Positions 32,995-43,159 of a stretch of DNA of 64,000 nt are shown piece by piece. Location: NCBI GenBank assembly GCA_021186555.1, contig JAJKFL010000042.1, positions 10,842,781 through 10,906,780 on the forward strand, read 5' to 3'. Position numbers and translations under genes: made by a program. Position 1 is the stretch's first letter. Each line of letters begins with the position of its first letter. Source of the DNA: Reticulitermes speratus. Its lineage: Eukaryota; Arthropoda; Insecta; Blattodea; Rhinotermitidae. The notes under the pieces were generated by a model, which did no database searches, was not told the DNA's origin, and worked only from the letters and a program-made list of their open reading frames with translations.

Positions 32995-33280
32995 ATCCCA
33001 GGCTGAAACCTTACAATGTTTTGGAGGCTGGATCTGCATCCGTCTTCAGGTGAAACGCGGAAAGAGTAGAACCTACTCAGGTAGGCCCTTAGAAGCAACC
33101 AAAATCAGACCATAGACATGGACTGACCGCAACTGAGTAGGTTCTGGCCTGGGCGTCCACAGATTCAGACTAGCCATTTCTAACGAGCCCACCTGTGTAG
33201 GTTTCGAATTTCCCAATTCCATCTGAAGACGAGACCGACCCAGTCTCCGAAACCTCATGATATTACAATATGGGACGGTG
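32995..33280. repeat. Fold-back repeat with 30-45 bp arms
   Basis: The left arm TTTTGGAGGCTGGATCTGCA...CGTCTTCAG is mirrored on the right by CTGAAGACGAGACCGACCCA...TCCGAAACC. The middle is unrelated. It resembles the GAAACGTCGGTA families in layout but has a different core. Confidence 0.6.
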
Positions 33281-33800
33281 GACATTGGCCAAAATTGTAG
33301 TAACGACTATAATTTTTTTTAACTCCTCCATACGTGCTACGTGCCTGCCATGTCACTCCCCTCTACATCATCATAATAATAATTTGATGAACAATACAAA
33401 CAACAAAGCTGTCCATTATTCAGTTTTATCCATGCTCCTGTTTTGTCTGCCCTGTTACGTCTACAAAATCTCCTCTGCCAAACTTTCTATATCACTTCCA
33501 TATGTGTTCTTCCCTTCAGTTAAGAAACCAAATTTCACACTCATAGGAAACAGCAGGTAATATAAGTTAAGGATAGCTCTTTCTTCTGGGAAGCATCTCA
33601 GTAGGGGCCTCCACACCCGTTCGCCTGAGGAAATGAAAAAATCGGATTCCCTAGGCATTTTGATTGTTTCTGCACCATGAAACACTGGACAAGTCCACAA
33701 ACTGAGCAATCCCAGGTAAAATCAGAGCCCTTCACAATTAGCATTTTCATGTTCGCTTTTCAACGACCAAAAACTTGGTGCAATGAATTTGGTTCATCTT
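33281..33800. other. No recognised feature
   Basis: Overlapping frames of 82-96 codons on both strands with no recognised family. Confidence 0.4.
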
Positions 33801-33805
33801 AACTT

Positions 33806-34092
33806 AATGTAAAGGCAAAGGTTTCCCTAAACACGTCACGAAGGCATACAGGGGGAGTGGAAGTAGAGCTACCCTCATTTTAACCTCGGCACTAGATGGA
33901 TGAGTTGTGAGTGTCACGCTTCAGCCGCTCTACCACCGGGGAAAGAGTCCCTGGAACCCACTGAATAAGAGGCTGCGTGGTCCACAGAGACAGTCAGGAT
34001 CTTTTGAGGAAGATACAAGATTTTGAGCTTGCTGGAATTCGAACCCCAGATCGTCCATCCCATAGCCTACTCACTAACGACGACGCCGTCAG
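33806..34092 (-). mobile_element. SINE-D copy
   Basis: On the minus strand a tRNA-like head (GGCGTCGTCGTTAGTGAGTA; B-box GGGGTTCGAATTCC) and the family body (CACGCAGCCTCTTATTCAGT, CATCTAGTGCCGAGG) run to GCCTTCGTGACG. Confidence 0.82.
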
Positions 34093-36147
34093 GCTCTTAT
34101 ATTTATAGTAAGGCATAAATAAATATGTCTCGCCGGATGACAATCCTTGTTGAATGGACAGAAATGCGGACAGCATGTCGAGAAGACGGCTAACGCTGAG
34201 CAGCTTCGGACGCCAAATACTCTAGTTTAATGTGTATTACGTAGGCTTCCCCCTGTTTATTACATACATATCCGGTATGTTAATGAGTATTAAAGTACTA
34301 CTTAATCCAGCCAATGATTGTAGGGAAGATTTAGTCTATATGCCACTGTAAATTCGTTATGCACTTTACCGCTGACATGTTAATCCGAAGCCCAATTTGA
34401 ACACAAATGTCGGTGCAAAACAACGGAAAAATCAACAGAGAATCTCATGTTGAAACGTCGCTGATCCCGTATGACAAATTTGTCTACCGCAATTCTTGTG
34501 ATTTTCGTATTGTGTAGTCCAGGGTGTTCCATTTATCGCTGCACCGAGCAGGGCAGCTTTATCGCATAAAAAGCCTGCAACCGCCGGAATATCCCGTGGT
34601 ATCTGCTGTGCTCAGGGACACTATAAAAGGGACATTCAGTAGAACTGGTGATCTAGTCAGATGTAATTCAATAGAAGGAGATTTACAATGAAATAACACG
34701 AGATCGTAGCATATGTCCCTGTATTTTTTTTTTTTTTTTTGCAAATACTAACATGTACAGGTAGAGTCCGTTTTGTGGCGTACATCATTTCGTGGCATAA
34801 ATCTCTAAATCCGCCACAAAATAAGATACATAACAATCTTATCAAAATACACAGTAGGGCCCCAAACTAACATATTTTATTCTCCACTGAAGCTATTCTA
34901 CCAAAAAAAAAGATTGCAGTATTATTCAATATGACGTCGTGTAGTCTGGTAGAGAGTTACCAAGGAACGTCTTACCTTCCTCTTTAGCAAAGAAGTAGCG
35001 GTTTTTCTAAGAAATGTTTACATCTACTTATCTTAACACGGTGCCAAGTCTCAACGATCACAATCTTGATATTCATTGCAGTGACAGCCTTAGACGTCAC
35101 ACATTTTACCCAGACAGAAAGAAATAAAGAGAAAGATTTAAGGGGCAAATCCCAATATACAAGCACAGGATAGTGGAGATAAAAATACTACGCTATAGTT
35201 GATACCAATGGGACTGCTTCAAGTTGTGGCAACTTTATACTAGTCTTCGTAGGTCTCAGATTTGGTCTGAACGCGAAGATGGGGAGAGAAACTATTGTTA
35301 CTGCTGGGAATGGAACTTTACTGTGTTACTTCGAGTGGCGGTAGATAATAAGTGAGAAGAAAAACGCTGGTTGGTAAAAATAACACTGGCTCGTTACTCC
35401 AGTGTTATACGACTCTGAGTTTTTGCTGATACGTGCACGCATCTTCCATGTAACGATTAGTATGAAAAATAATGTTATGTAAGGTAACATATTACATGAA
35501 GTTCTCAAGGTCTACTTTCACACATCACTATACGCTCTTCCTCACTTTTTCTGTGATACCACAGCACACATTTTTCTGTTTTACGGCATCCACTGACAGA
35601 AGAAATCCATTAATCACAACACAAAACGACACCATAGTAAAACAGATACAAACTTAATAATACATACATATAAATCTCCAAGTAGGAATTTCTGTATTCA
35701 GAGAGGAGATTCTGCCCTGCGCTGAAGTACTAGGCTATGATAAATGGTAGCTATTTCCTGTAATAAGTACTTCAACAAAAACATTGTTATTCAAATCCAG
35801 TGTCTCTGGCAGCGCACTCATAATCGTTATCTAGCTCACATAACGACGGTATCTAGATCGAAAAAAAAAATCCAAATAATTTATAATGCAAATGATGACA
35901 ACCGAAAGCGAAGACGGGCCAGAAAGGTCGATGAGCAAAGCTGTTTCTGTCCTAATTGACATGCATTTCGTACAGTGCACACTACCTTTATATCCTGATC
36001 TGTTCAGCAAAGCAGTAAAAAGCATAGAATCATAAATTGTGTTCAGGAGAGCGATACTTGTTACAGCTACGTCAATATTTATGCCTACTTTCGGCAGTGG
36101 TAAAGTCCAGTGTCTATGTACGTACACTCACGATATAGAACACCACG
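34093..36147. other. No gene; a T19 run and a possible fold-back fragment
   Basis: A homopolymer T-run lies at about 34722-34740. ATGACGTCGTGTAGTCTGGTAG at 34931 resembles the end of the repeat at 61475. Open frames stay under 100 codons. Confidence 0.5.
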
Positions 36148-36151
36148 TTAA

Positions 36152-36412
36152 CCCTTTAAAGACTGAGAATAATATGAACTACATTTAAACATTTAGCTCG
36201 TACCGCGCAGTAAACACTTCCCATCTCAGTTATGAAACGAAGTCAGTTAATGCTGTACAGTGAAATAATCGCTGTTTGTTCTGAGATCCACACAAAACAT
36301 ATAAAATTTATATGTTTTGTATTTATATTATAAATACACTGTGTGGGCAGAACGTAGAATTTGTGAATGTTAAAACTGACGGTGTATAAAGTAACTGCTA
36401 GGCTTTAAAGGG
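36152..36412. mobile_element. piggyBac-type MITE, best-preserved copy
   Basis: TTAA at 36148-36151, then CCCTTTAAAGACT...; the other end is ...GGCTTTAAAGGG, then TTAA at 36413-36416. CCC/GGG ends with TTAA target sites are the mark of the piggyBac superfamily. It is 261 bp, with no transposase, and has two short inverted ATATGTTTTG/CAAAACATAT motifs at 36293-36320. Confidence 0.85.
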
Positions 36413-36419
36413 TTAAATC

Positions 36420-36830
36420 AGAACCAAACCACGCCCATGCAAGCGGACCATCCGCCCATTTACGAAATACCACAGCGTCGAATTATTTAATAAAACATTT
36501 AAAAATATTCTAGCAACGATATGTAGTCCTTAGTTCTTCAAAGGGTGAAATTTATCTAAAAAATATGACATTTTCCAACCTCACAGAAAACACAAACATA
36601 ATGATTTTGAAATTCATTCAGCTATTTGAGGTCCGGAAAATTAACGTTGTTTAGCTAACAAATAACTGAAACCTTTTGGACGATACGTCGATTTACTTAA
36701 TTTTAAAGCAGACGGTACATTTGACTACCACCGCACATTAAACGGTTAATGCTAGAATAAACAGACCACCTCATAAAATCTTCAGGTGAACTGAACACTA
36801 CAATGAGTGATTTCATGCTTCCGGCGAGGT
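36420..36830. other. No recognised feature
   Basis: No repeat or gene seen. Confidence 0.5.
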
Positions 36831-36836
36831 ATAAAT

Positions 36837-37023
36837 GAGATCGTCCCTCTTTTGGGATGTTACGCAGGGTAGATTGGTAGTCAGTTACCAACGTTTCAGG
36901 ACAGCTATCGGTCCTACCTTCAAGGGTCAAGCAGGATCCTTGAAGGTAGAACCGATAGGTTGTCCCGATACGTCGGCAGCTACCAATCTACCCTGCGTAA
37001 CATCCCAGAAGACCGAAGATCTC
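36837..37023. mobile_element. Fold-back element, two full arms
   Basis: The left arm GATCGTCCCTCTTTTGGGAT, GTTACGCAGGGTAGATTGGT and ...TTCAAGG pairs with the right arm CCTTGAAGG... ACCAATCTACCCTGCGTAAC...GATCTC. The arms are about 85 bp with a short loop at 36927-36936. Cores are CCAACGTTTCAGG and CCGATACGTCGG. Confidence 0.85.
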
Positions 37024-37029
37024 GTGAAG

Positions 37030-37636
37030 ACTACAACTTTTCTCGATAACACCGCAATGTAGAATATGACCTCAAAATTCCATGATGTTGCATTTCTTGT
37101 ATAAGATTTGCAGACGCATTTATAATATCCATAGGAGTACCGACATTTGGATCGGCTGTGATGTATCAACATGGCACGTCAGGATATACCGTTATACTGC
37201 ACATTGTCTGGAACGCTGACTTAGATGTTATGAATATAGTAAACCCCCAACATATCGCAACCCTCATTCAGCGCAAATGAAAGTCTGTGAACAGAAATTC
37301 CCTATTAAACAGCAGGCCTATTTCGATTTACCTCCACGCCCGATATACGCCACAAACTGCGCTGAACAGTGGCGCTATATCGGGGTTTGACCGTACAAGA
37401 AGTAGCTCCAACATTCAGGCGAATTTCTCCGTTAAAGTTTTTTTTTTCAGAATGCAAACCCTATTTTACATGAGTATATTAGGGTTAAAGTTTAACCAAG
37501 TACATATAATATAATAGCAATATTGTTACTTACAATTTTCTATTGATATGGTGTATAAAATTAATGAAATGTTTTTGACAACAGTTTCTACTAAATATAT
37601 TGTACAGTGGCTTATAGTAACTAATATTACATTTGT
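37030..37636. other. No recognised feature
   Basis: Only short open frames. Confidence 0.5.
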
Positions 37637-37890
37637 TTAAGTGCATTTGAAGGCAAAATCTCCTGTTTTCGAATATGGGCAATCAAATAGTAGATGTTCT
37701 ACTGTTTGTTCATTTCCACAAGTACATTCAAATCCATTCTCTACGTTGATATGGAATATTCTGAAATATGAACGAAATTTACCATGGCCGGATGTAAAAA
37801 GGTTGTTATAAAATCAGGCAAAAATTGTGTACACTTTAAACGGCTGTGTACATCAGGGAAGAAAAGATCTTCTGTGATTGAGCTATTATT
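37637..37890 (-). pseudogene. LINE ORF2 C-terminal relic with RNase-H-proximal zinc motif
   Basis: The minus-strand frame reads FYNNLFTSGHGKFRSYFRIF then HINVENGFECTCGNEQTVEH and LLFDCPYS before TAA. CxCG-x2-QTVEHLLFDCP is the conserved cysteine/histidine motif at the end of ORF2 in R1/Jockey/I-type LINEs. Upstream codons DLFFPDVHSRLKCTQFLPDF lie in another frame, so one frameshift is present. Confidence 0.75.
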
Positions 37891-38330
37891 GCTGTTTGCC
37901 CACTGTTGAGTTATTTGCCATTTAGTCTCTGATTATCTCTTTAAAATACGCATAATATAGAATATGTAAGAAATTACACTGGGATTCAAATTCATGCACT
38001 GGTTTCGAAAATTTATTACTTTTTTGGTGATCACCTTCTACCTCTTCATATGCACAAGTTCTTAATTTTATCTGGAAGTTCCTCAAAGTTCGTAACAGAC
38101 AGTACTTGGATATTTATAACACACACACACGCATACTCGGCGAATTAATGTATACTATTTTGCGAAAGAATAGGATACGGAATCAATAATATAATAGCTC
38201 TAAACTGCTTAGTCAGATACGTACACAGTATTCTATACCAATAACGAAATTTGCCCCCTGGTGGTATCCGTACTTTGACGTAGTGGTAAGTCTTGCGTGG
38301 TCAAAGGATTCTGAGAGCTATGCCGACAGT
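37891..38330. other. No recognised feature; short (AC)n at 38120
   Basis: No frame or repeat beyond the microsatellite. Confidence 0.5.
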
Positions 38331-38334
38331 GGTG

Positions 38335-38660
38335 TAGCTACTGGCAGAGCCTCCCATGCCACACAGGTGAAAGGCGATGACTCAGACAAAAAGGGATAAC
38401 CCTGGTACTCCAGATTGGGGGTTGGGCGTGAGACGGACCTCACCCCGTAAAACATTTATATCGAGAAAACCTCGAGAATGCTTCGGATGGGACTGATAAA
38501 TAGAAAACGATCTGGCTGTAACGAAAAGGATTTGATTTTCGGCACATGGAACGTCCGAACACTGTTTAAAACCGGAGAACTTATATCTTTGCTCTCCTAA
38601 TTAAAAAAGTATAGACTCGACATAACAGCACTGCAGGAACAAGGTGTCAGGGGAGAACAT
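38335..38660 (+). pseudogene. RTE-type LINE 5' end (endonuclease start)
   Basis: A leader with ATTGGGGGTTGGGCGTGAGAC precedes a frame reading IFGTWNVRTLFKTGELISLL, one stop, then KKYRLDITALQEQGVRG. WNVRTL and ALQEQ are the first conserved motifs of the apurinic-type endonuclease of RTE/BovB-like LINEs (GTWNVRT, E of the active site in QE). It ends at the SINE-B insertion. Confidence 0.8.
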
Positions 38661-38925
38661 TTTTTTCTATGGCTCGACAGCCCTATATGGGCCTGGGCCT
38701 CCTCGTTTCGTCGAGGTTTCACGATCACACTCTTTAGACACACCACAGTCGGTAGGACTCCTCTGTACAAGCGATCAGCCCGTCGCAGAGACCTCTACCT
38801 GACAACACACAACACTCACAACAGACAGACATCCATGCCCCCGGTGGGATTCGAACCCACGATCCTAGTAAGCGAGCGGCCGAAGACCCATGCCTTAGAC
38901 CGCACGGCCACTGGGATCGGCGTCC
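38661..38925 (-). mobile_element. SINE-B copy inserted in an RTE-type LINE relic
   Basis: On the minus strand the head GGCCGTGCGGTCTAAGGCAT and B-box GGGTTCGAATCCCAC lead to the body and GGGCTGTCGAGCCATAG. The target duplication is GGGGAGAACAT (38650-38660) and GGGGAGGACAT (38926-38936). Confidence 0.9.
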
Positions 38926-39130
38926 GGGGAGGACATACTGGATACGAAATCACTTACAATCCAAGATCCCACAACACAAATCAGTGGGAGAACCAAGAAC
39001 AAGATGGGAGGACGTAATCCAGAGGGATGCATTACAAAACCTAGGAACAGGAGGCTAGAGGAGACGAGATGGACATAGAGAAGAATGGAAGCGCTTTTTG
39101 GGGGAGGTCAGGATCCAGAAGGGGCTGCAG
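38926..39130 (+). pseudogene. RTE-type LINE 3' end (ORF2 C-terminus)
   Basis: The frame reads QWENQEQDGRT, shifting to VGEPRTRWEDVIQRDALQNL, and then HREEWKRFLGEVRIQKGLQ: the usual basic C-terminus of an RTE-type ORF2. It continues directly from the 5' end piece once the SINE is removed, so almost the whole polymerase is deleted. Confidence 0.75.
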
Positions 39131-39267
39131 TGTTTTACACAAGTGGATGGAATAACTGAATTTAGTGTTACTGCAACAGACTGACACTGTGGTGCACAGG
39201 AATGTATATATAACGTGATTAATGTTGCAACACACTTACAACTAAGAAAACGTACAATGGAGTTTTG

Positions 39268-39459
39268 CGATCGGCGCTCTTCTGGGATGTTACTCAGCGT
39301 AGAGTGGTAATTCTGTACCGACGTTTCGGGAGAACCTATCGGGTCCCATCTTCAAGGGACAAGAAGACCCTTGAAGATGAGATCGATAGGTTGTCCCGAA
39401 ACGTCGGTACAGAATTACCACTCTACACTGCGTAATATCCCAGAAGAACGCCCATCTCA
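39268..39459. mobile_element. Fold-back element, two full arms
   Basis: GATCGGCGCTCTTCTGGGAT...GGTAATTCTGTACCGACGTT on the left is mirrored by AACGTCGGTACAGAATTACC...ATCCCAGAAGAACGCC on the right. The arms are about 85 bp and the loop is at GACAAGAAGAC. No protein is encoded. Confidence 0.88.
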
Positions 39460-39539
39460 TCTACATCGAGGCGGAAGCATCAAATTAGGCATGCAGTTTT
39501 GCGGTTTTCACATTTGTGTGTTAGAGGATTCACCCCCTC

Positions 39540-39705
39540 TGAGCTGTGACTTCGGGTGAGTGGTTCCCGACGTTTCGAAGGAACACAATGTCTTCATCTT
39601 CAAGGACCAAGCAGACATTCTTCTTGAACTTCCTGACTCTGAAGATGAAGGCACTATTTTGCTAGTAAACGCCGTAAAACACTCACAGTGTCACATCCCA
39701 GAAGA
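39540..39705. mobile_element. Fold-back relative, diverged
   Basis: TTCCCGACGTTTCGAAGGAA, two CTTCATCTTCAAGG-like arms (39594, and reversed at 39640) and the end TGTCACATCCCAGAAGAC match the family plan. Confidence 0.65.
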
Positions 39706-39784
39706 CTTAAGTAAGTAAATAAACTTGACTTTCAAATTAAATGGGTTAGGCTTATTTAAAGAGACGATATTGCTAACTGTAACT

Positions 39785-39960
39785 GCAATTTATCTAATGA
39801 CGCTGTCAGTAAGTCGGGCTGTAACGAATGATCCAACGATAGTGAATAATGAATGGAAGGGAACTGGAAGAAAGCGGTCGTGACTCAACTTGTCTTGAAG
39901 GACTTAGGAAAACCATGAATGATTTCAGTCAGTATATCCGGTATTTCGACCGAGATTAAC
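39785..39960. repeat. Repeat starting TTATCTAATGACGCTGTCAG
   Basis: Shares its start and the AATAATGAATGGAAGGGAA stretch with 24961-25165. Confidence 0.5.
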
Positions 39961-40197
39961 CCCGAGCCTCTCCCGAATAAAATCCACAAAATCATTTTTG
40001 TATTATGTTACAAACAAATGACACCAATAAATAAGATATATTAATTAAATAATGCTAATCCTGCAACAGTTACTTCGGTATGCAACACTACAGTTACTGT
40101 ACGACTGACCATATTACAAGTACGTACTATACATATATATATATATAATATATATATTTCACATTATATTCACCGTGCATTCTGTCTTATATAATAG
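39961..40197. other. AT-rich flank with TA tract
   Basis: A (TA)n tract at 40131-40157 leads into the palindrome. Confidence 0.5.
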
Positions 40198-40297
40198 CTC
40201 TTATTTTAACCAACATATGCACTACACCTTGTCGTCATATATAACCCCGGTTATATATGACGACAAGGTGTAGTACATATGTTGGTTAAAATAAGAG
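40198..40297. repeat. Near-perfect 100-nt palindrome
   Basis: The left arm 40198-40246 and the right arm 40249-40297 are complementary at 48 of 49 positions around a 2-base CC centre. The arm reads CTCTTATTTTAACCAACATA then TG(C/T)ACTACACCTTGTCGTC. It sits between two (TA)n tracts (40131-40157 and 40308-40325). Confidence 0.97.
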
Positions 40298-40339
40298 TAT
40301 ATCAAATATATATATATATATATAATATAGTTTTCACTA

Positions 40340-40840
40340 TGATATTTTAACCTTCCCTTATGCAGTCAATATAGTAATGACCTTTCCTTCACAATCGCTC
40401 TCTAAAAATAGAAGGCTTATTATGTAAATTACCCCCCTCTCCCGCTCTTCACGAACATGGCGGTCAATACGTTAACTTGCACCAAGCACGCTTATTATGC
40501 ATGTAGCATGCCTTCAAGGAAATGCATCTCGTAAAATCTGCCCTTGTGCACGGCCATTCGTCTTTTAATGTTTGTAGCAATAAGGAAATACGTGACAGAC
40601 AGAACAGAAACAAATGCTAAAACAATACGACTGATAAAGAACAACCCAGCTGAACTTTCTCGTTGCATTTATTTTCACTTCTATTCCTATTATATTTGCT
40701 ACTTCTTTCCACTTTTTGTTAAGAACTTATTACCCAGGCACCACAAATTCGTGGTACTTTACATTTGTCCGATGCAAGCTCAAATCCTCGCACAGTCACC
40801 ACATTCGTGACTTACTGACATACAATACTATTCACCTAAC
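40340..40840. other. No recognised feature
   Basis: An open frame at 40544-40810 has no family signature. Confidence 0.4.
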
Positions 40841-40849
40841 GTCTAGATA

Positions 40850-41246
40850 GCCGATCCCAGTGGCCGTGCGGTCTAAGGCGTGGGTCTTCGGCCGCTCGTG
40901 GGTTCGAATCCCACCGGGGGCATGGATGTTTGTGTTGTGTTTGTTGAAAGGACGGTAGCATGGAACGTAAAGTGACATGAAGGACGAAAAGGATATAAAA
41001 AACAGAACAAAAATGGATCAAAGGGGAAAAAACCCGGACAGGCAAAAAAAAAAAATCCTACCGGGGGCATGGATGTCTGTCTCTTGTGAGTGTTGTGTGT
41101 TGTCAGGTAGAGGTCTCTGCGACGAGCTGGTCCCTCGTCCAGAGGAGTCCTACCGACTGTGGTGTGTCTCCAATGTGTGTGACCATGAAACCTCGACGAA
41201 ATGAGGAGGCCCAGGCCCATATAGGGCTGTCGAGCCATATAAAAAA
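40850..41246 (+). mobile_element. SINE-B copy with an extra internal segment
   Basis: The head CCAGTGGCCGTGCGGTCTAA and B-box GGGTTCGAATCCCACC start normally. About 150 extra bases with an A12 run then lie between two copies of ACCGGGGGCATGGATGT (40913 and 41064). The body then completes to GGGCTGTCGAGCCATATAAA. The perfect 9-base duplication GTCTAGATA lies at 40841-40849 and 41247-41255. Confidence 0.88.
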
Positions 41247-41255
41247 GTCTAGATA

Positions 41256-41485
41256 ACACATCCGAAATTCAGAGGCCCAGCTCCAGTAGGTCTTTATCCA
41301 CAACAAACCCTAAGCGGAAGCAACATTACAAATTAGTATGCAATCCCGTCGACACACATGTTCATTAATATTACTGTTAGATCTTTAGAGTATATAGCAA
41401 CATGTTTCGACACACATTTAGGTCATCCTCAGGCCCATAGTATACATAAAATAATTTACAACTGCATTTTTGTTTTATATTTTGG
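41256..41485. other. No gene; minor repeat-like motif
   Basis: AGCAACATGTTTCGACACAC and GTCATCCTCAGG resemble the core and hinge of fold-back repeats, but no mirrored arm was found. Confidence 0.35.
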
Positions 41486-41487
41486 TA

Positions 41488-41734
41488 GATAAAGGTAAAG
41501 CTAACCCATTACAGGCTTGTACAGGCCCTTAGGGCTCCAGGAGTTGGAGGCTCCAAGAATTTCTAGATAATCCGCATATGAAGGTGGTAAGTTTGTCAGC
41601 CCTACGCACCGGCCACCTTTACCCCCAGGAGATACCCCTGGTACTCATTTATGTTACAGGCCAAGTCGAACCCCGGGGCCATAGTGCGGCCAGAAGGAAT
41701 AAGTCAATAAAAAATCCCAATTACCGCATCGGGA
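41488..41734 (-). mobile_element. SINE-A copy lacking its tRNA head
   Basis: It runs from GATAAAGGTAAAGCTAACCC (3' end side) to AATTACCGCATCGGG, stopping just before the tRNA-like part, where a LINE tail takes over. Confidence 0.8.
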
Positions 41735-41918
41735 TGGGGGGAGGGCATGGACTGGATTCATCTGGCTCAGGATAGGGACAGGTGGCGGGCTCTTGTGAAT
41801 GCGGTAATGAACCTTCGGGTTCCATAAGATGCAGGGAATTTCTTGACTAGCTGAGGACCTGTCAGCTTCTCAAGAAGGACTGTGCTCCATGGAGTTAGTT
41901 AGTTAGTTAGTTAGTTAT
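41735..41918 (+). pseudogene. LINE 3' tail fragment with (AGTT)n end
   Basis: The sequence translates as [24 protein letters not shown] codons with small shifts, then the family 3' UTR GGAATTTCTTGACTAGCTGA and CTCCATGGAGTTAGTTAG with six AGTT units. Confidence 0.7.
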
Positions 41919-42885
41919 ACAACACAACGGGATGGCTAAGATGCAGTTCGGCAGCAACATTGTTTAGGCTGTAATGTTAGGCCTAATACACGTATTTTAC
42001 ATTAGCCTGTGCCAAATACTTAACGCAATTCGTACAGCAGACCTTTCAAGCGCCTACCACCGTACGTTCCAGTTACCTGAATTAAGTGCTCCTAGAGTCG
42101 CTTCCAACTCCTAATTTCGCGCCTACTCCATGTTGTAAATTACGATTACAAAAACTAAAACGTGTGACGTCAGGATAGCATCTATCAATATGACGTTTGG
42201 GTATCTTGTATCAATATGACATTAGGGCAAGCCTATCAATATGACGTTAAGTTAGCCTCTGTTGACATATAGTTCGGGGAGCTCTGTTGTATGACCTTTA
42301 CATCGCATTACGGGGCATCGTGATGACGAAGGCAGCAGATACCTCTGCGACGTAGGTACCAAACTACACGATGCCACATCCAAGAAAAGCCCAATCTTCA
42401 TATTCACCGACGTTAGAACGTCCAATTTAATGTAACACTTTACAGTGGCAAGTACTGCTAGATAAGCACAGTATTTTATCAGCCTGCTGCTACCAAAACA
42501 TTCCTCCCTAAGATGACATCATCAGTTATTTGCTTAAGCTTAATTTTCTGTAACAGCCTACGTAGGTACATATCAGTGACAAATGCTATGGCAGTAACTG
42601 GCTGGTCACATCACTCAAGCTGAAAGAACGTAAAGCGAGTTTTCTCATCTGTGTGTGTGTGTGTGTGTGTGTGTGTGGGCGTGCAGTGCAGTGCAGTGCA
42701 GGTGCGCAGCAAGACCCCGTGAACACGCCTACAACACCACACATGCATACAGAACCAGGAGCCCCGAAGTACCAACAAACGGCAACAGCCCAACATAAGG
42801 AGGTTACATATGGAGCATCGAAGTAATACTTCACGATAGAAAGCGCCGTACAGCAGGACAGGCAAGCGGGTTATAAACAAGATGA
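41919..42885. other. No gene; short repeats
   Basis: TATCAATATGACGTT-type motifs recur three times at 42184-42246. A (TG)n run lies at 42650-42677 and (GTGCA)n at 42682-42702. No gene. Confidence 0.6.
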
Positions 42886-43155
42886 GGTAAAGATAAAGGT
42901 AAAGGTCGCCCTATAACAGGCCATGAATGCCCAGAGGGTGAGTATAGGTATAGCTCTACTCTTTCTTTAACCTAGGAGCTAGCTGGGGTGGGTGGTCAAT
43001 GCCACGCCCCGGCTGCTTTACTCACGAGAAAGAGACCCGGTACCCATTGTACAGGAGGCTGGGTAGGCCCCAGGGCCGGTCTGGATGGGTGCTGAAAATT
43101 TCGCCCCCACCGGGATTCGATTCCCGGACCGTCCAGCTCGTAGCGAGTCGCTCAA
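42886..43155 (-). mobile_element. SINE-D copy, complete
   Basis: On the minus strand the head GAGCGACTCGCTACGAGCTG with B-box GGGAATCGAATCCCGG is followed by CCAGCCTCCTGTACAATGGG, CACCCACCCCAGCTAGCT, and the end GTTATAGGGCGACCTTTACC with (CTTTAC) repeats. Confidence 0.87.
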
Positions 43156-43159
43156 GAAT

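Noticed and set aside
42586..42880. Two minus-strand frames of 82-89 codons
   Set aside because: They cross a (TG)n microsatellite and a GTGCA repeat, show no family motif, and are mutually overlapping.
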